A stretch of DNA of 58,505 nt from assembly GCA_900073065.1 (NCBI GenBank), contig FJOG01000095.1, forward strand, positions 10,624 to 69,128, read 5' to 3'. The DNA comes from Phialocephala subalpina (Eukaryota; Ascomycota; Leotiomycetes; Helotiales; Mollisiaceae). This document shows positions 33,729 to 44,165 of this stretch, piece after piece (position 1 is the stretch's first letter; every line of letters begins with the position of its first letter). Both the position numbers and the translations under genes were made by a program. Below the pieces are notes generated by a model that saw only the letters and a program-made list of their open reading frames with translations, was not told the origin of the DNA and ran no database searches.

Positions 33729-34767
33729 ATGTACGAGAAGCATCAAGAAATCATTGAAAACTGGCCCGAGACCTCAGTCTTCAAGGGATTGGTACATACT
33801 GATCGAGATATATCTACCACCACAGTGATAAATACCAACGTGGCCGTTGTCCCCCATTACGATGCCGGCGACTACGAGGACACCATGACCCCTCTGTACG
33901 TTTTGGGGGATTACAATCGTACGAAAGGCGGATCACTCTCTATACCAATACTGGGTCGATCCTATAGAATGTACCTCAGCTCGATCTTATGGCTTCGCTC
34001 TAGAAAGTTCTTGCATATGGTCAGACGCCCTGTGGTTAATGGCCAGCGATGGAGCATGGTTCATGTCACGCAAGCGAATATAGCCAAGTTCGAAGCCGTC
34101 AAGAAGCCAGAAACGCCAAAGCAGAAGTCTGACTTCCAGAAGGATGCCCGAAAGGGCGAACATTCAATTGCCCTTTCTGCGGTCAGAAGTTCAAGCCTAG
34201 TGGAGGAATGGCGTCAATCAATAAGCACCTCAACAAATACATCGAGAAAGGACTCGGCGATGATAAACACAATCTCGAGGCTATCACACAATGGAAGGAG
34301 AACGCATCTAAGAGTATGGATAAGACAGGCAAAGCTAGGCGAAAAGGGCGTAGTGAAGAGAAGAGAAAGGCGGAGGACCTCAATTCAGAGATAGACAAAC
34401 CGATCAAAGCACCTCCTACAGTCAAGCCTCGAAAGATTGAGAAGCTCAGCCGTCGAACAAGTACGAAAGATACGGAACAGAGCTTTTCCTCAAGACATCT
34501 GAGAACGCCGAGGACACACAGGATATGGTCACATCACAGCCAGTAGGAGGTATAGCTGAATCATCGCGAACATCGAATGAATGGATTATATCTCCACCAT
34601 TCATGTCATCTGGTCAACCGGAGCTACAACATGGCATCCAACCTCGATGGCAGGAATCAAACGACTTTCCTGGACATTGGTTGTGCAACTTCGGCAACGG
34701 CATAGAACGCTCATACTACAAAGATGGTGGCCAGACACAGTATCTTGGTGGCCCTCGTAGTGTTTGA
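33729..34767 (+). pseudogene. Broken 2-oxoglutarate/Fe(II) dioxygenase with zinc-finger-like tail
   Basis: The first frame (33729-34394) carries a double-stranded beta-helix dioxygenase: His43-Tyr-Asp45 as the HxD iron pair, GGSLSIPILG, distal His96 in KFLHM and the 2-oxoglutarate Arg107 in GQRW. The layout resembles the fungal TET/JBP-like or prolyl-hydroxylase-like dioxygenases. Around 34090-34168 the likely frame shifts, and a second frame reads CPFCGQKFKPSGGMASINKH, a zinc-finger-like element (34169 on), followed by a Lys/Arg-rich tail to 34546. A third frame continues from about 34470 to 34767 with coherent sequence (SNEWIISPPFMSSGQPEL). No intron of normal size joins these frames, so I read at least one, probably two, frameshifts. 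The dioxygenase core itself keeps all its catalytic residues. Confidence 0.5.
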
Positions 34768-35136
34768 TCTGAGGGATTAAAATCTATTGCATAAGCGAAG
34801 CGACGTTGGGAAGATGGAGTTTGGGTTGAATGCGTACTGGTGCTGGTTACATACACGAACGAGGTTGGACAGAGCTCGTGGGTGATTTGGGAGCAGTCCA
34901 CTGTTGATTGGATTAGATTCAAGCATAGTTTTGGACCCTTGATGAATTTTGTAACTGTTAAACTGAGGCGCTTTTGAGCTTGATCAATTGATTGATTGTA
35001 TTGTTTCTCAGGAAAGCTGAAGCTCTTAAAACTCTGGAAATTGCGTCTCCACTTAAAAGTGGGGCATCAGCCCCTTGACTTTCAACAGTAACATTATTAG
35101 AAAAAATTGGGCAAGATGAGCGAGCACAAGAGCAGG
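34768..35136. other. Intergenic sequence between dioxygenase relic and P450
   Basis: Nothing recognisable; presumably 3' sequence of the minus-strand P450 gene. Confidence 0.35.
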
Positions 35137-36868
35137 TCACAACCTCGTCTTAATCTCTACCATCGGTCCGTCCCTGAATCCTAGAATCCAGTCTCTCATT
35201 TGATACTCGTTCTTCCTTTGCCTCCCTTCCTCCGCAACATCACTTCCTCCTCCACTCAGTTCCCCACACACCCTCAGGTCATTAGAGAACAACAAATGGG
35301 CAAGAGCCAGCTTGAGAGCAATGTATGACATATTCTTTCCTATGCAATTCATCGGCCCAACTAAAAACGGTGCGCACGCGGCCTTGGCTCCAGCTACCAT
35401 CTCTGCCGTGTTTCCTTGAGAAGGAGAAACGACCCATCGCTCTGGCTTGAAAGACCAAGGGTCTGGGAAGACAGTCGGATCATGATGAAGCACATAGAGC
35501 GGAGTTCCAACTGTGATGCCCTTTGGGATGAATTCTCCATCGATGGTCAACCCGCCTTTCAGAACCTCTCTTGGTAGTGAGCTGGCTTTTGGAGGGTTCA
35601 TACGGAGAGTCTCCTCAATGCATGCGTGCAAGTAAGGCAGACTCGCCAATTTCGGGCTTTGTATTTCTTCCATGGAAGGGAAACTGTCTCGAATTTCTTT
35701 CATAAGATGCTGCAGAGTATGTGGGTTGTCCAGAAGGTAGAACACGCATGCTGAGAGTGTCAGACCCACACCATCACTGCCGGCGGCAATGATGAGAGCA
35801 GAATCAGCCTGTAACTCTTCCTTCGTGAACATCTTTCCAGTCACTGGGTCTTTACTGTTCAACAAGTAGTGGAAGGTGTCCTTTCTGTCGAGCTGCACCT
35901 TTTCCTTCTGCATCTTCTCCTCCAGTTCTATTCGCTCTGCTAGTCTTGAATTCGCGAGATTTGTATATTTCAACGAATCAGCAGCCTCCTGTCCGCCGAT
36001 GTAGTCCTGCACACTGCTGCCAATAAGAGGCCGGATCATGTCGATGAACGGGAGATAGCCAACATAGTAGAGGAAAATCGAAGCGTTCTTCAGCACGTTG
36101 GGAATCCATCTGTTCTCGTCCCTCTCCAGCATGCCAAAGCTCTGTCCATATCCCAAATCACTGACGAAATCAAACCCAAAGTAAGTGGCCCAGTCGCTCA
36201 TGTTCTTGGGACTTGACCAGTCTTTTTCTCCACCTACTGCTAATTTATCAGAGAACTTTTTGGCGCTCACAGCGATAAGTTTCTCTGCCTCCCTGAGTGC
36301 TTTTTCGCTAAATGCAGGATTGAGAAAACGTCGTCGGAGAGCGTGTTCTTGCTTGTTGATTTCCATTTGGATTGAAGGTGCACCGGCACTGATATCTAAA
36401 GTCTTGTACCAAGACCCTTTTTTAACGTTTGCCTTGACGCCGTGGATTAAGGGAATTGAGGAAGGGGTCGAGATGGAGATTGAGTTGGCGCCATAGCGCA
36501 CGATGGAGCCTATCAATCATTTCAGCAGCCGTTCCTGACTCGCATTGGAGTTCATGATGGCCGATGGCTTGGGAAAATTTGGAGTACCGAATTTTTGGTG
36601 ATTGCTATACTCCCACAAATGTCTATCACCTCTATAACAATGTACTACCAATGGCCAGTCCGAGATTCTCGCTAGGAAGGGCCCAGGGTACTTGGCCAGA
36701 GGATGAAGGGTCAAGCGGTAAATGAATAAAATAACAAACTGGAGCTCGTATCAGCGTTGCATGATTGTTTGAAGCTGTTATCCTCACGTATGAAATAATT
36801 GCAAAGCATGCCTGCGCTATCAGCGCAGGATATGACGAGGACGGCCAGAATAGCTTTTCGAGTGGCAT
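35137..36868 (-). CDS. Cytochrome P450 monooxygenase, E-class group I
   Basis: Exons 36868-36788, 36738-36588 and 36509-35137 total 535 codons, so 534 residues. An N-terminal membrane anchor (LIAQACFAIISY, then FVILFIYRL across the first splice) leads into HPLAKYPGPFLARISDW, the classic start of fungal microsomal P450s. ExxR is EETLR, the PERF-like segment is FKPERW, and the heme loop FLVGPMNCIG places the thiolate ligand at Cys466. The I-helix reads AGSDGVGLTLS, so the usual Thr pair after Asp is replaced by Gly-Val. Related fungal enzymes include isotrichodermin C-15 hydroxylase-like and benzoate-hydroxylase-like P450s; the substrate is unknown. No biosynthetic core enzyme lies nearby, so a secondary-metabolite cluster is not supported. 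Confidence 0.9.
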
Positions 36869-37581
36869 CTCAACTGATGGTTAATCTCGCCGGTAGTATA
36901 ACATCAAGGAGATGGAGCGTTTTGAATGATAGGAGCATACTAGAGTCTTATCTTGCGATATCGAAACTTTACGTTCTTCACGGCTCGGAGGATCGCGAGC
37001 TACATATCTTCCCACTTAAGAGTCCACTGCAAATAGATGTGTTCAAAGCCAATTGCCGGACAGGGTGGGGTTGCGATCCCTGCAAAGGTGCTGCAGCAGT
37101 GCAGATGCATCGCTCGGGGTGCCCGTGCGAAGCAGAGATTGGTTCTCCTTACGAGAATTCGCGAATCGCTGCCCGTGTAGGCTCGGGACGGGCCATGGGG
37201 ACGGGTGCTGCGGTCCATAATAGGATCGAGTTGCAGTTATATCAATTCCACCGTCCAATGTACGTACGATCCAAAGTATTCTATCAATGCGGGGAAGTCA
37301 CCGATGTTCCCTTATCTTTCCAGTAACTCATGCTGACTGGTTGAATATGTGCCAAGTCAATTGTGACCGTTGAAACATCGACTATTGGAAGAACCCGAAA
37401 GTTGGAGTTGCATCGTGCGGAAGCAAGAGCCGCCACGAGATGCAGGGGCTGCTAGCTTACCAAGTTTCTCTCCCCATACCATCGATTGACTCTGAAGATA
37501 ATATCCCTTCAATCCATAGTCATCATCCGTGAACTCAAAAAATTGCGTTCCAGATCGAGTCCTCAATTGTAGTTGACCACT
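36869..37581. promoter_or_regulatory. Divergent promoter of the P450 and amino-acid permease genes
   Basis: No gene supported. Both neighbours are transcribed away from this 713-base gap. I see no clear operator. Confidence 0.4.
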
Positions 37582-39354
37582 ATGAATGAGAGCAAAACAA
37601 TTGACAAGGTGATGGAGGAAGATCGTAAGGGTGGCCACAGCGAAGAGGTTCAGGCCGTAGAAAGAATCTCAGAGAACGGCACCAACCAGAACTTTCTTGA
37701 GGTAAATACTCCGTCTATATCATGATGTTCGAATTCAAGCACCATGCTCTTGTGCTGAGACCGGCACAGCGATATATTAACCCTCAAGCCATTGTGAACT
37801 TCGGCTTCACACTACAAGCAGCGTGGGAAGCAGCTGGCACTTCGTTCCAATTCAGCCTTCTCAATGGGGGCCCAGCATCTTTGGTCTATGGGAGTGTCGT
37901 AGCAGGAATAGGCTCGACCGCGATTGCGATTTCATTGGCGGAGATGGCTTCAATGTGAGTTGACCACAGTCTTCGCCGAAATGAGAACCTAACATTGATG
38001 AGCGATCCTGTTGTGGGTGCGCAATACCGATGGTCAGCTGCATTTGCGCCTTCAAATCCTGCATTCTGGGGCTTATTTCAAGGGTAGGCAATAGATCACT
38101 TTTGGATTGAAACTAGATATCTGACAAGAGATAGCTGGATCACCGTTTGGGCATGGATCACTGTCACAGCTGCTAGTCCTGCTTACTTGTCCAACATTGT
38201 CACCGGACTTGCTATCTTCAACTATTCGGATTATGTTCCCCAACGATGGCATGGTACGCTCATCATGTGGGGATTTGTCGTAATACCAGTCGTCTGGAAC
38301 TTTTGGTTTCGGAGCAAATTGAACACAATTGAGATGATTGGTGGGATCTGTCATGTTGTCTTCTTTATCGTTTCCATCGTCACTTTGGTGGCATTGGCTG
38401 AAAAGAGCTCTGCTGGATTTGTGTTCCATAATCTTTGGCATGGCATCAGCGGCTGGAACAATCCCGGAGTTGCTTTCAGTATTGGATTGATTACAGTAAC
38501 ATTCCCAATCACCTCTTTTGACGGTATTCTTCATATGAGTAAGTGCACCAATACCTCTCGGAGAGGCTCTTTGCTGATCGTTTAAAGGCGACGAAGTCAA
38601 GGGAGCTCGAACACAAGTTCCACGCAGCATGATTGCCGCTGTTTCCATGAACAGCATCATGCAATTCGCGTTCATGGTCACCGTGATGTTCTGCATCGGA
38701 GACGTTGATCAAGTCATCAACACACCTACCCTTCTCCCAATTATCGAGGTCTATTACCAGGCTACGAATTCTAAAAGCGCAACAAATCTCCTGGTCGTCA
38801 TGATGGCGCTCATCTTGTTCTTATCGCTCTTCAACATCTTCGCTTCCGTGTCCCGATTGACTTGGGCATTCGCTCGCGACAATGGTCTTCCATTCTCGAA
38901 GACTTTCTCCTACATCCACCCGACTCTCAAAATACCCATCAATGCGCTCCTCCTCGTGGGAACAATCTGCTGTCTACTGGCTCTCATTAATATCGCTTCA
39001 ACTACTGCCTTCAACGCGTTGATTTCACTACCCACAATTGCGTTATACATCTCGTATTTCATCCCGACATTCTTCCTCGTCATCAGGAAGCTTCAAAATC
39101 GGCATCCTCAATATGGACCTTTCAAGCTTGGTAGATACGGACTTCCCGTCAACCTGTTCTCCTTGGTCTATATTATTTATATTCTGACCTTTCTGCCTTT
39201 CCCCACGATCCTGCCCGCTACCGCTACGAATATGAATTATGCTGGGCTGCTAGTGGGAGCTATCATCTTGATAGCCCTGGGGGACTGGGTGATCTCGGGG
39301 AGGAAAAGATTTGATGTTCCTACCTCTCGTGCAGCTAATATGGAAGGCGAATGA
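37582..39354 (+). CDS. Amino-acid/GABA/choline permease, APC superfamily
   Basis: Five exons (37582-37701, 37770-37954, 38003-38083, 38135-38538, 38588-39354) total 519 codons, so 518 residues. A charged N-terminal tail of about 40 residues comes first. About twelve membrane segments follow, with the family signatures NPQAIVNFGFTLQAAWEA in the first helix, EMASIDPVVGAQYRW, and SDEVKGARTQVPRSM, the loop typical of fungal GABA/choline-type permeases. The region FARDNGLPFSKTFSYIHP and the C-terminal PFKLGRYG are also standard. It should import an amino acid or related amine across the plasma membrane. The substrate is not readable from sequence. All introns are phase-consistent and the gene looks intact. 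Confidence 0.9.
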
Positions 39355-39926
39355 TGCATGGCACTCTCAATTTGCGAGGACAAAGAGAACGGGGCGCATG
39401 GAGGTACTGCAACTATAGTCAGAGGCTTCCTGTAGGTAGGAGGCCCTTCTATATGCTGCTTAATAAAAAGAACACATACTCGCCAGACTGAAAATATTAT
39501 GCCTAAAAATGATCTTTCAGCCGATCAAACTTATCATGCAGGCCCATGAAGAGAATCCCGAATTAGTTGACTCGCTACCATGCTTTTTCAGGAGTACTGT
39601 TCGCTCAACACTCTCTTAGCTTCATTGCCGTTTCATTCTCCACGAGACGCGTCCTGCTCTCACATATAACTTAGAATTCCAAAATCATGCAAGTACACTA
39701 GTGTCTATTGTAGAGGCATTGTGCTTCCCTTGAAATGTACAAATTTATTATCATCTTTTAGAAAGCTGCATAACAAAGATCGCAAATGCATATAAACCGG
39801 CCGCAACAGACTTATTTAAGTTTCAAGCTTGTCATCGACATCTGAAGAGCTCAAAATTGACCCACTCGGTCCCACGGAACAAAGCACATTTCAAACGCCC
39901 TGGTCGAAGTCCTCGAGCAGAGCATA
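39355..39926. other. Intergenic, upstream of paralogue copy 2
   Basis: No gene supported; should contain the promoter of copy 2. Confidence 0.35.
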
Positions 39927-40419
39927 ATGTCGGACAAACTCTTTCCAAGTATTTCCACTCCTTAATTTGAAACGGGCTCTACATCTAACTGTTTCTAAAG
40001 GAGCTCAATTCAGGCATTCTAGTGCTTCTAATCACATCTCCATCCGCCAATGTTTTCTTACTACCCCTCGCACAATCGAAAATCCTTTCCTGACACGCAA
40101 CCGATTCGATTATCGTTCTGGTCCTGTCTACGTAAACGGCCTCGTTTACCCTACATCAATGCCCATGAAGACCTTCAGAATGGAGATATTTATCCTCGGC
40201 ATGTATCTTGGTGAGATCAAAGGCAATGTGGATGAGGACAGTCCTTTCGACATCGGAATTGATATCTTTGCTGCACAAGGGAGCTTGAAGCTGCATTTGA
40301 ACACGGTCACCAATGGTAGGAACCTTTGGGCTAATTGGCAGGTTGAGATTGCGGAGTGTTGGAAGGATGGTAGTAGAGGTGCCGTTTATGACGACAAGGC
40401 CAAGCTTGTTCCTGTTTAA
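39927..40419 (+). CDS. Small paralogous family, copy 2 (146 residues)
   Basis: Exons 39927-39948 and 40001-40419 give 147 codons. The first exon encodes only MSDKLFP plus one base (phase 1). The protein has no signal peptide or membrane segment, so it is probably cytosolic. Family landmarks: Phe43-Asp-Tyr45-x-Ser-Gly-Pro49, a hydrophobic stretch ending in MYLG (75-78), IDIFAAQGSL (94-103) and LWANW (116-120). Alternating hydrophobic residues through the core suggest a beta-sandwich or barrel. I do not recognise a Pfam family. It is the first and longest of four tandem copies on the plus strand, 1.1 kb from the next. Confidence 0.75.
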
Positions 40420-41545
40420 GGGATAGTAGACCCGTTTTGGAGGTTAGAATTTTGCGATTTGAAAAGACTTTGGTTGGATGAATAGCATTTCGCTTGGAGT
40501 GAATGGCTGTGGGAAATTAAAGAGAATAAACAGGCTTGGTTCTCGTTTTCGTCACAAAATCAAGTCTGATTTGCTGAGCGGTGAGCTTACCTACCCCCTT
40601 TTGTTTGAGCAGGTCGCTTCGAAGCGAGTCCGGAGATCATTCCGAATTCGACTCCAGGTCTGGGCTGCGGAATGAGAGATTGCGATTCCATTTTAATTAA
40701 AGTTGCTACTCTTGTAACTACCGCTGCAGTTCTCCAGATACAAACTCATTTTAAGACAGGGAAACACGGATAGCTGTCACGTGAGAACATTAGTGGAACA
40801 TGGTTGTTGCGGATATAGACTAGCGTGCACGTGATAAATTGAAGTGTGCTATAAAGACTGACTATTCTAACTCTACAGTGGACAAGTACGCTGAATTTAT
40901 AGGCCTTAGGGCCCTGTAGGGCCTGTGGCAACAGGCCCTTCAAGGTCCTTCCAGGGCCTTCCACAGCTTACGTTAACCTGTGGTTCTAGGGCCTTCCACG
41001 CCACCAGTGGCGTAGAAGCCTCAGACCACAACAATGGTTATTAAGTCATCCTTTACACAGTCACAGTAGCGATTCGCTCATTGTTGATGTTACAGCTTTG
41101 TTGAATCTAAGAGTGAGGTAGACTAAGTCCATGGAAGCCTAACCATGTAAACGCATTTCTTTGTCTTTACGCGCTTGCTTGTGCAGAAATTTGGCAGCCT
41201 TCTTTCTACTCCGCGTACTGCTGGATGGTAGTCAACGGCATCTTGCTTGATGCCAGTTTGCGCTACAAACTAAGCTACTCCACGTACAAAGAACATGTTC
41301 AAAAGACATGCAAGAGGGTCTGAGATTCTGAGTGCTTGGAAGCTATACTTAAAGCCTGGTCCTTCTCGCCTCTTAGCCTCCAGGTTTATCCTTCTTTCCA
41401 AATCAAACAGGAGCTCCATCGAAAAGACCGATTAAACAAAAGGGCAGTCGAAGAAGCCCAGCGAATCGCCAAACTCAACCCCAATCGACAATCCACACGT
41501 AGCAAAGCTCAGATTTTAACATCAATCCCACCGTGCGTGTTCAGC
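40420..41545. other. Spacer between copies 2 and 3, with a hairpin cluster
   Basis: No gene supported. The notable part is the GC-rich hairpin cluster at 40905-41013. A frame open from 41336 runs into the first exon of copy 3, but paralogue comparison favours the start at 41546. Confidence 0.45.
40905..41013. repeat. Cluster of three hairpins with repeated AGGGCCTT units
   Basis: In a 110-base GC-rich island, GGGCCTGTGGCAACAGGCCC (40919-40938) forms an 8-base stem with a 4-base loop, CCACAG...CTGTGG (40961-40983) pairs across 11 bases, and ACGCCACCAGTGGCGT (40998-41013) forms a 7-base stem with a 2-base loop. AGGGCCTT or GGCCCTT units recur between them. Such composite hairpins are typical of small non-autonomous transposable elements or fungal mitochondrial-style GC clusters. 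Confidence 0.6.
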
Positions 41546-42005
41546 ATGCTTGCTTCAGAGTCTTTCTCAGGTAAAATCCCAGTTACTGGTCCTTGATATC
41601 GGAAAGGAGCTCAGCTAACCACTAACAGGGGCATCAATCTATCAAGAGAACAAGTATGAAGACCGATACAAAGTCACTCAAGAATCACTCAATAAGAACA
41701 CCAGTGTCGGCAATCCGTTCAAAGCTAAAACACCATTCAACTACACATCTGGTCCAATCTCAATGACCGGCTACCTTCACACAACTACTGGCAACTTCTG
41801 CATTCGAGTCCTGCTTATGGGTATCTACATTGGTACATTTGGCGACAATGAGTGCGAGATCTTCGACGTGGATGTTGATATCTTCGCCGCTACGGGTAAC
41901 CTGCGTTTTGATTTGAGAGAGGGCAACGAGCTTTGGGTTGATTGGAAGGTGGAGTTGACTTGGGGTGGGAAGTTTGGCGAGGAGGTCATTCTTGTTAGCG
42001 CTTGA
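41546..42005 (+). CDS. Small paralogous family, copy 3 (133 residues)
   Basis: Exons 41546-41570 and 41629-42005 give 134 codons. The first exon encodes MLASESFS plus one base, phase 1, matching copies 1 and 2. Landmarks: Phe45-Asn-Tyr47-x-Ser-Gly-Pro51, GIYIG (73-77), VDIFAATGNL (91-100), LWVDW (110-114), ending soon after in EEVILVSA. No signal peptide or membrane helix. This is the cleanest member and the best reference for the family. Function unknown. Confidence 0.75.
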
Positions 42006-42477
42006 TTTGATGACGGCGTTGCAGGGTGTTGCAGGGCGTTGGCTATGTTCTGTCTTGGTGGAGAAGGAATGGGTTGTCTGCAAGTCGAGAATCTGTTGGG
42101 CAGGCTTTAGAGGTCTTTTGCACTGCGCCAGGGGTATTAATGTACCTTCCGAGCACGAACAAGAAATTCGCTCTTTAGGGGAGAGAAATCTATAGAAGCT
42201 GATGAGGGAGGACCGTTTCCCTGATCGCCTTAAATGCATATGGGGTATCTTTGTATCCAATGCAGGTACTTTCAAGTAGGGGCATTGAGGGCAACGGGTG
42301 GTTGCAGCTGCTTGCTTCCTTCAGTTGCCTTGTATTTCCTTGAAAGCTCGACTTCTTCGGAACAGCATTCTTTAAGGGTGCATACAGAGGAAGAAGGTAT
42401 AATGCTTGTAAGTTCGCTTCCATTCCATCTCCAGCTTCATCCGCAAGTTCGATCCCTCATCGGCGGTTGGAGGTCCA
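42006..42477. other. Spacer between copies 3 and 4
   Basis: No gene supported. A T-loop-like string near 42449 is not part of a tRNA. Confidence 0.35.
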
Positions 42478-42992
42478 TGTCAAGAGAAATTTTCACACCG
42501 AAAGCACCGTGAGTGGCTCGACTAATACATGCTCTGGTATCAGATCTCTCTCCGTCTCCATCATAGATACAACTGACATCTGGCCTAGCTGGAACGACTT
42601 CTTGGCATCGTGAACTTTCTATGCTGGTGATTACCATACTTCCAGTCCAGACTACATACAATATCGGAAGTGATTTGCACGACACAACTCCTTTCCAATA
42701 TTCCACCTTTCCCTTCGAAACCAGCGGCCATATCAGCACTCGACAGACAGCCGCATTTCTTACTCTGAGCATCAGTGTCCTTGATACCTACTTGGGCCTA
42801 CACCGCTTGCCGACGAACCAAAACAAAGTGGGGATTGCGACACCAGCATTTAACGGCAATTTGGTGTTCTCTTATGTCGGAAATGTGAATGCATCAGGTT
42901 GGGAAGAGCTTCTCATTGATTTGGAACTGAGGTCGGTTGAAAACAGGTCGTACAACGGCCAGATGAAGCTTGCAGAACATGTGGTGGGTTAG
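42478..42992 (+). CDS. Small paralogous family, copy 4, diverged, 5' end unresolved
   Basis: The certain part is the frame 42621-42992, ending in VGQ-free KLAEHVVG before TAG. It aligns with the family as TPFQYSTFPFETSGHI, then ISVLDTYLGLHRL, then FNGNLVFSY and a WEELLIDLEL segment; the Ser-Gly-Pro and IDIFAA elements are eroded. A likely first exon, MSREIFTPKAP, lies at 42478-42511 with a GTGAGT donor, but it ends in phase 2 and joins in frame only with a weak acceptor at 42670. The other copies use phase 1 here, so a small deletion or insertion may have broken the gene. It could be a fast-evolving gene or an early pseudogene. Confidence 0.5.
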
Positions 42993-43578
42993 TAGGATGG
43001 GCTTCGGGTTAGACTTATGTATGCAAGCTCGAAGGTTATGGATGCTTGGGCGAGTCAATTTCTGTTTGGGACATGGTCAGGCTTTCGATTGGGTAGAATT
43101 AAGACTCACTACAGCTGATGAAGGAGAGTGCGAGTCCGAAAACTTTAATTCCTTCCATCCCCAAATGGAGGGGCAAGTGCGGGGTAGTCCTCAAATTCAA
43201 GTTTCAAATTCAGGTTCTTCATAACCACAAACATCTTGACTTTGGTATTGAAAGTTCAAATACTGGAAGCTCGAAGTGACATCCGTAATTAGGGGCCTTC
43301 AAAATTGCCTCAAGGTCTGCGGAGTTCATCTGTACGCCGCGAGGCGTGATGCGTGCGTTCAAGGCAGTAAGGAAACGGGTACCTGCCTGTTCCGTTCAGC
43401 TGCCGTTTCTTGCCTTGAAACAGCAAACGTGGTTGCAGCAGCGAGAAATGCAAACAAAGAAACGTGAACCATGAATATTAGGCTCATATCTTCCTGCTTG
43501 AGCGGCGGATAACCTCAGTCAATCCTTGCCAGAACTTCCAAATCCAAAGTTTGGCAAAATCTCCTCAACTCATTCACC
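42993..43578. other. Spacer between copies 4 and 5
   Basis: No gene supported. Short CAAATTCAAGTT-like repeats occur near 43190-43260 without clear meaning. Confidence 0.35.
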
Positions 43579-44071
43579 ATGAACAAGGCTACTAGTCTCA
43601 TCTCGAGTAATTAAAGCGACTTTCCGCTGTCCAAATATTTTGGTGACGACACATATAGCTGCGACCATTGTCTGGAGTTGTTCAAGCAACGCGATGACCA
43701 TCACCCAATTCCCTCTCAAGATCAAAATCAGCATTAAAGACACGTTCCAACGCAAAGTCGCAGTCAACTATTCCTCTATATCTGATCTCATAGCAATCAC
43801 CGGATTCGTCAATCCTCGATCTGCAGAGTTCTTTGACTTGACCGTCATTGTCCTGGTAATGTATCTGGGAAGACACAGACTGGGGCGGAACCGGAATTCG
43901 ATTCAGATCAATCTGTTCGCGGTGAAGGGCACGTTGACATTTCAAGTTGGGAAGCAAGGGCAGCAAGAAGAGGTCTGGCTGAATTGGAATTTGAAACTCT
44001 TCGACATCAAGCAGTACGGCGACAGTGTGAAGTTTGCTGATTATCTGCCTTTAGAATCTGGGTTCAAATGA
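43579..44071 (+). CDS. Small paralogous family, copy 5 (about 142 residues)
   Basis: The model with exons 43579-43594 and 43659-44071 gives 143 codons. The first exon (MNKAT plus one base) again ends in phase 1, although its donor GTCTCA is weak; a one-exon start at 43697 (MTITQ) is the alternative. Landmarks: VNYSS in place of FxYxSGP, VMYLGRHRLG, IQINLFAVKGTLTF, and VWLNW near the end, followed by KQYGDSVKFADYLPL. No signal peptide. It converges with the phosphoesterase gene, whose stop lies 94 bases away. Confidence 0.68.
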
Positions 44072-44165
44072 TGAAGGAGGTGTCGTTGGTGGGCCGGGCA
44101 TTCTGGGGATAAACTCAAGAGGGGGTGGATTTGGAGTTTAATTGATGGACAAGAACGAGGAGATA

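Noticed and set aside
35137..39354. P450 plus permease as a secondary-metabolite cluster
   Set aside because: No synthase, cyclase or pathway regulator lies in the window near them.
41336..41545. Longer N-terminus for copy 3 starting at 41336
   Set aside because: Paralogues begin with the short SDSFS-type exon; the extra 70 residues have no counterpart.
42440..42462. GTTCGATCCC resembling a tRNA T-loop
   Set aside because: No matching T-stem, acceptor stem, D-arm or anticodon arm on either side.
39927..44071. Assignment of the array to fungal fruit-body lectins or aegerolysins
   Set aside because: The motif order and key residues I know for those families are not visible; naming the family would be a guess.
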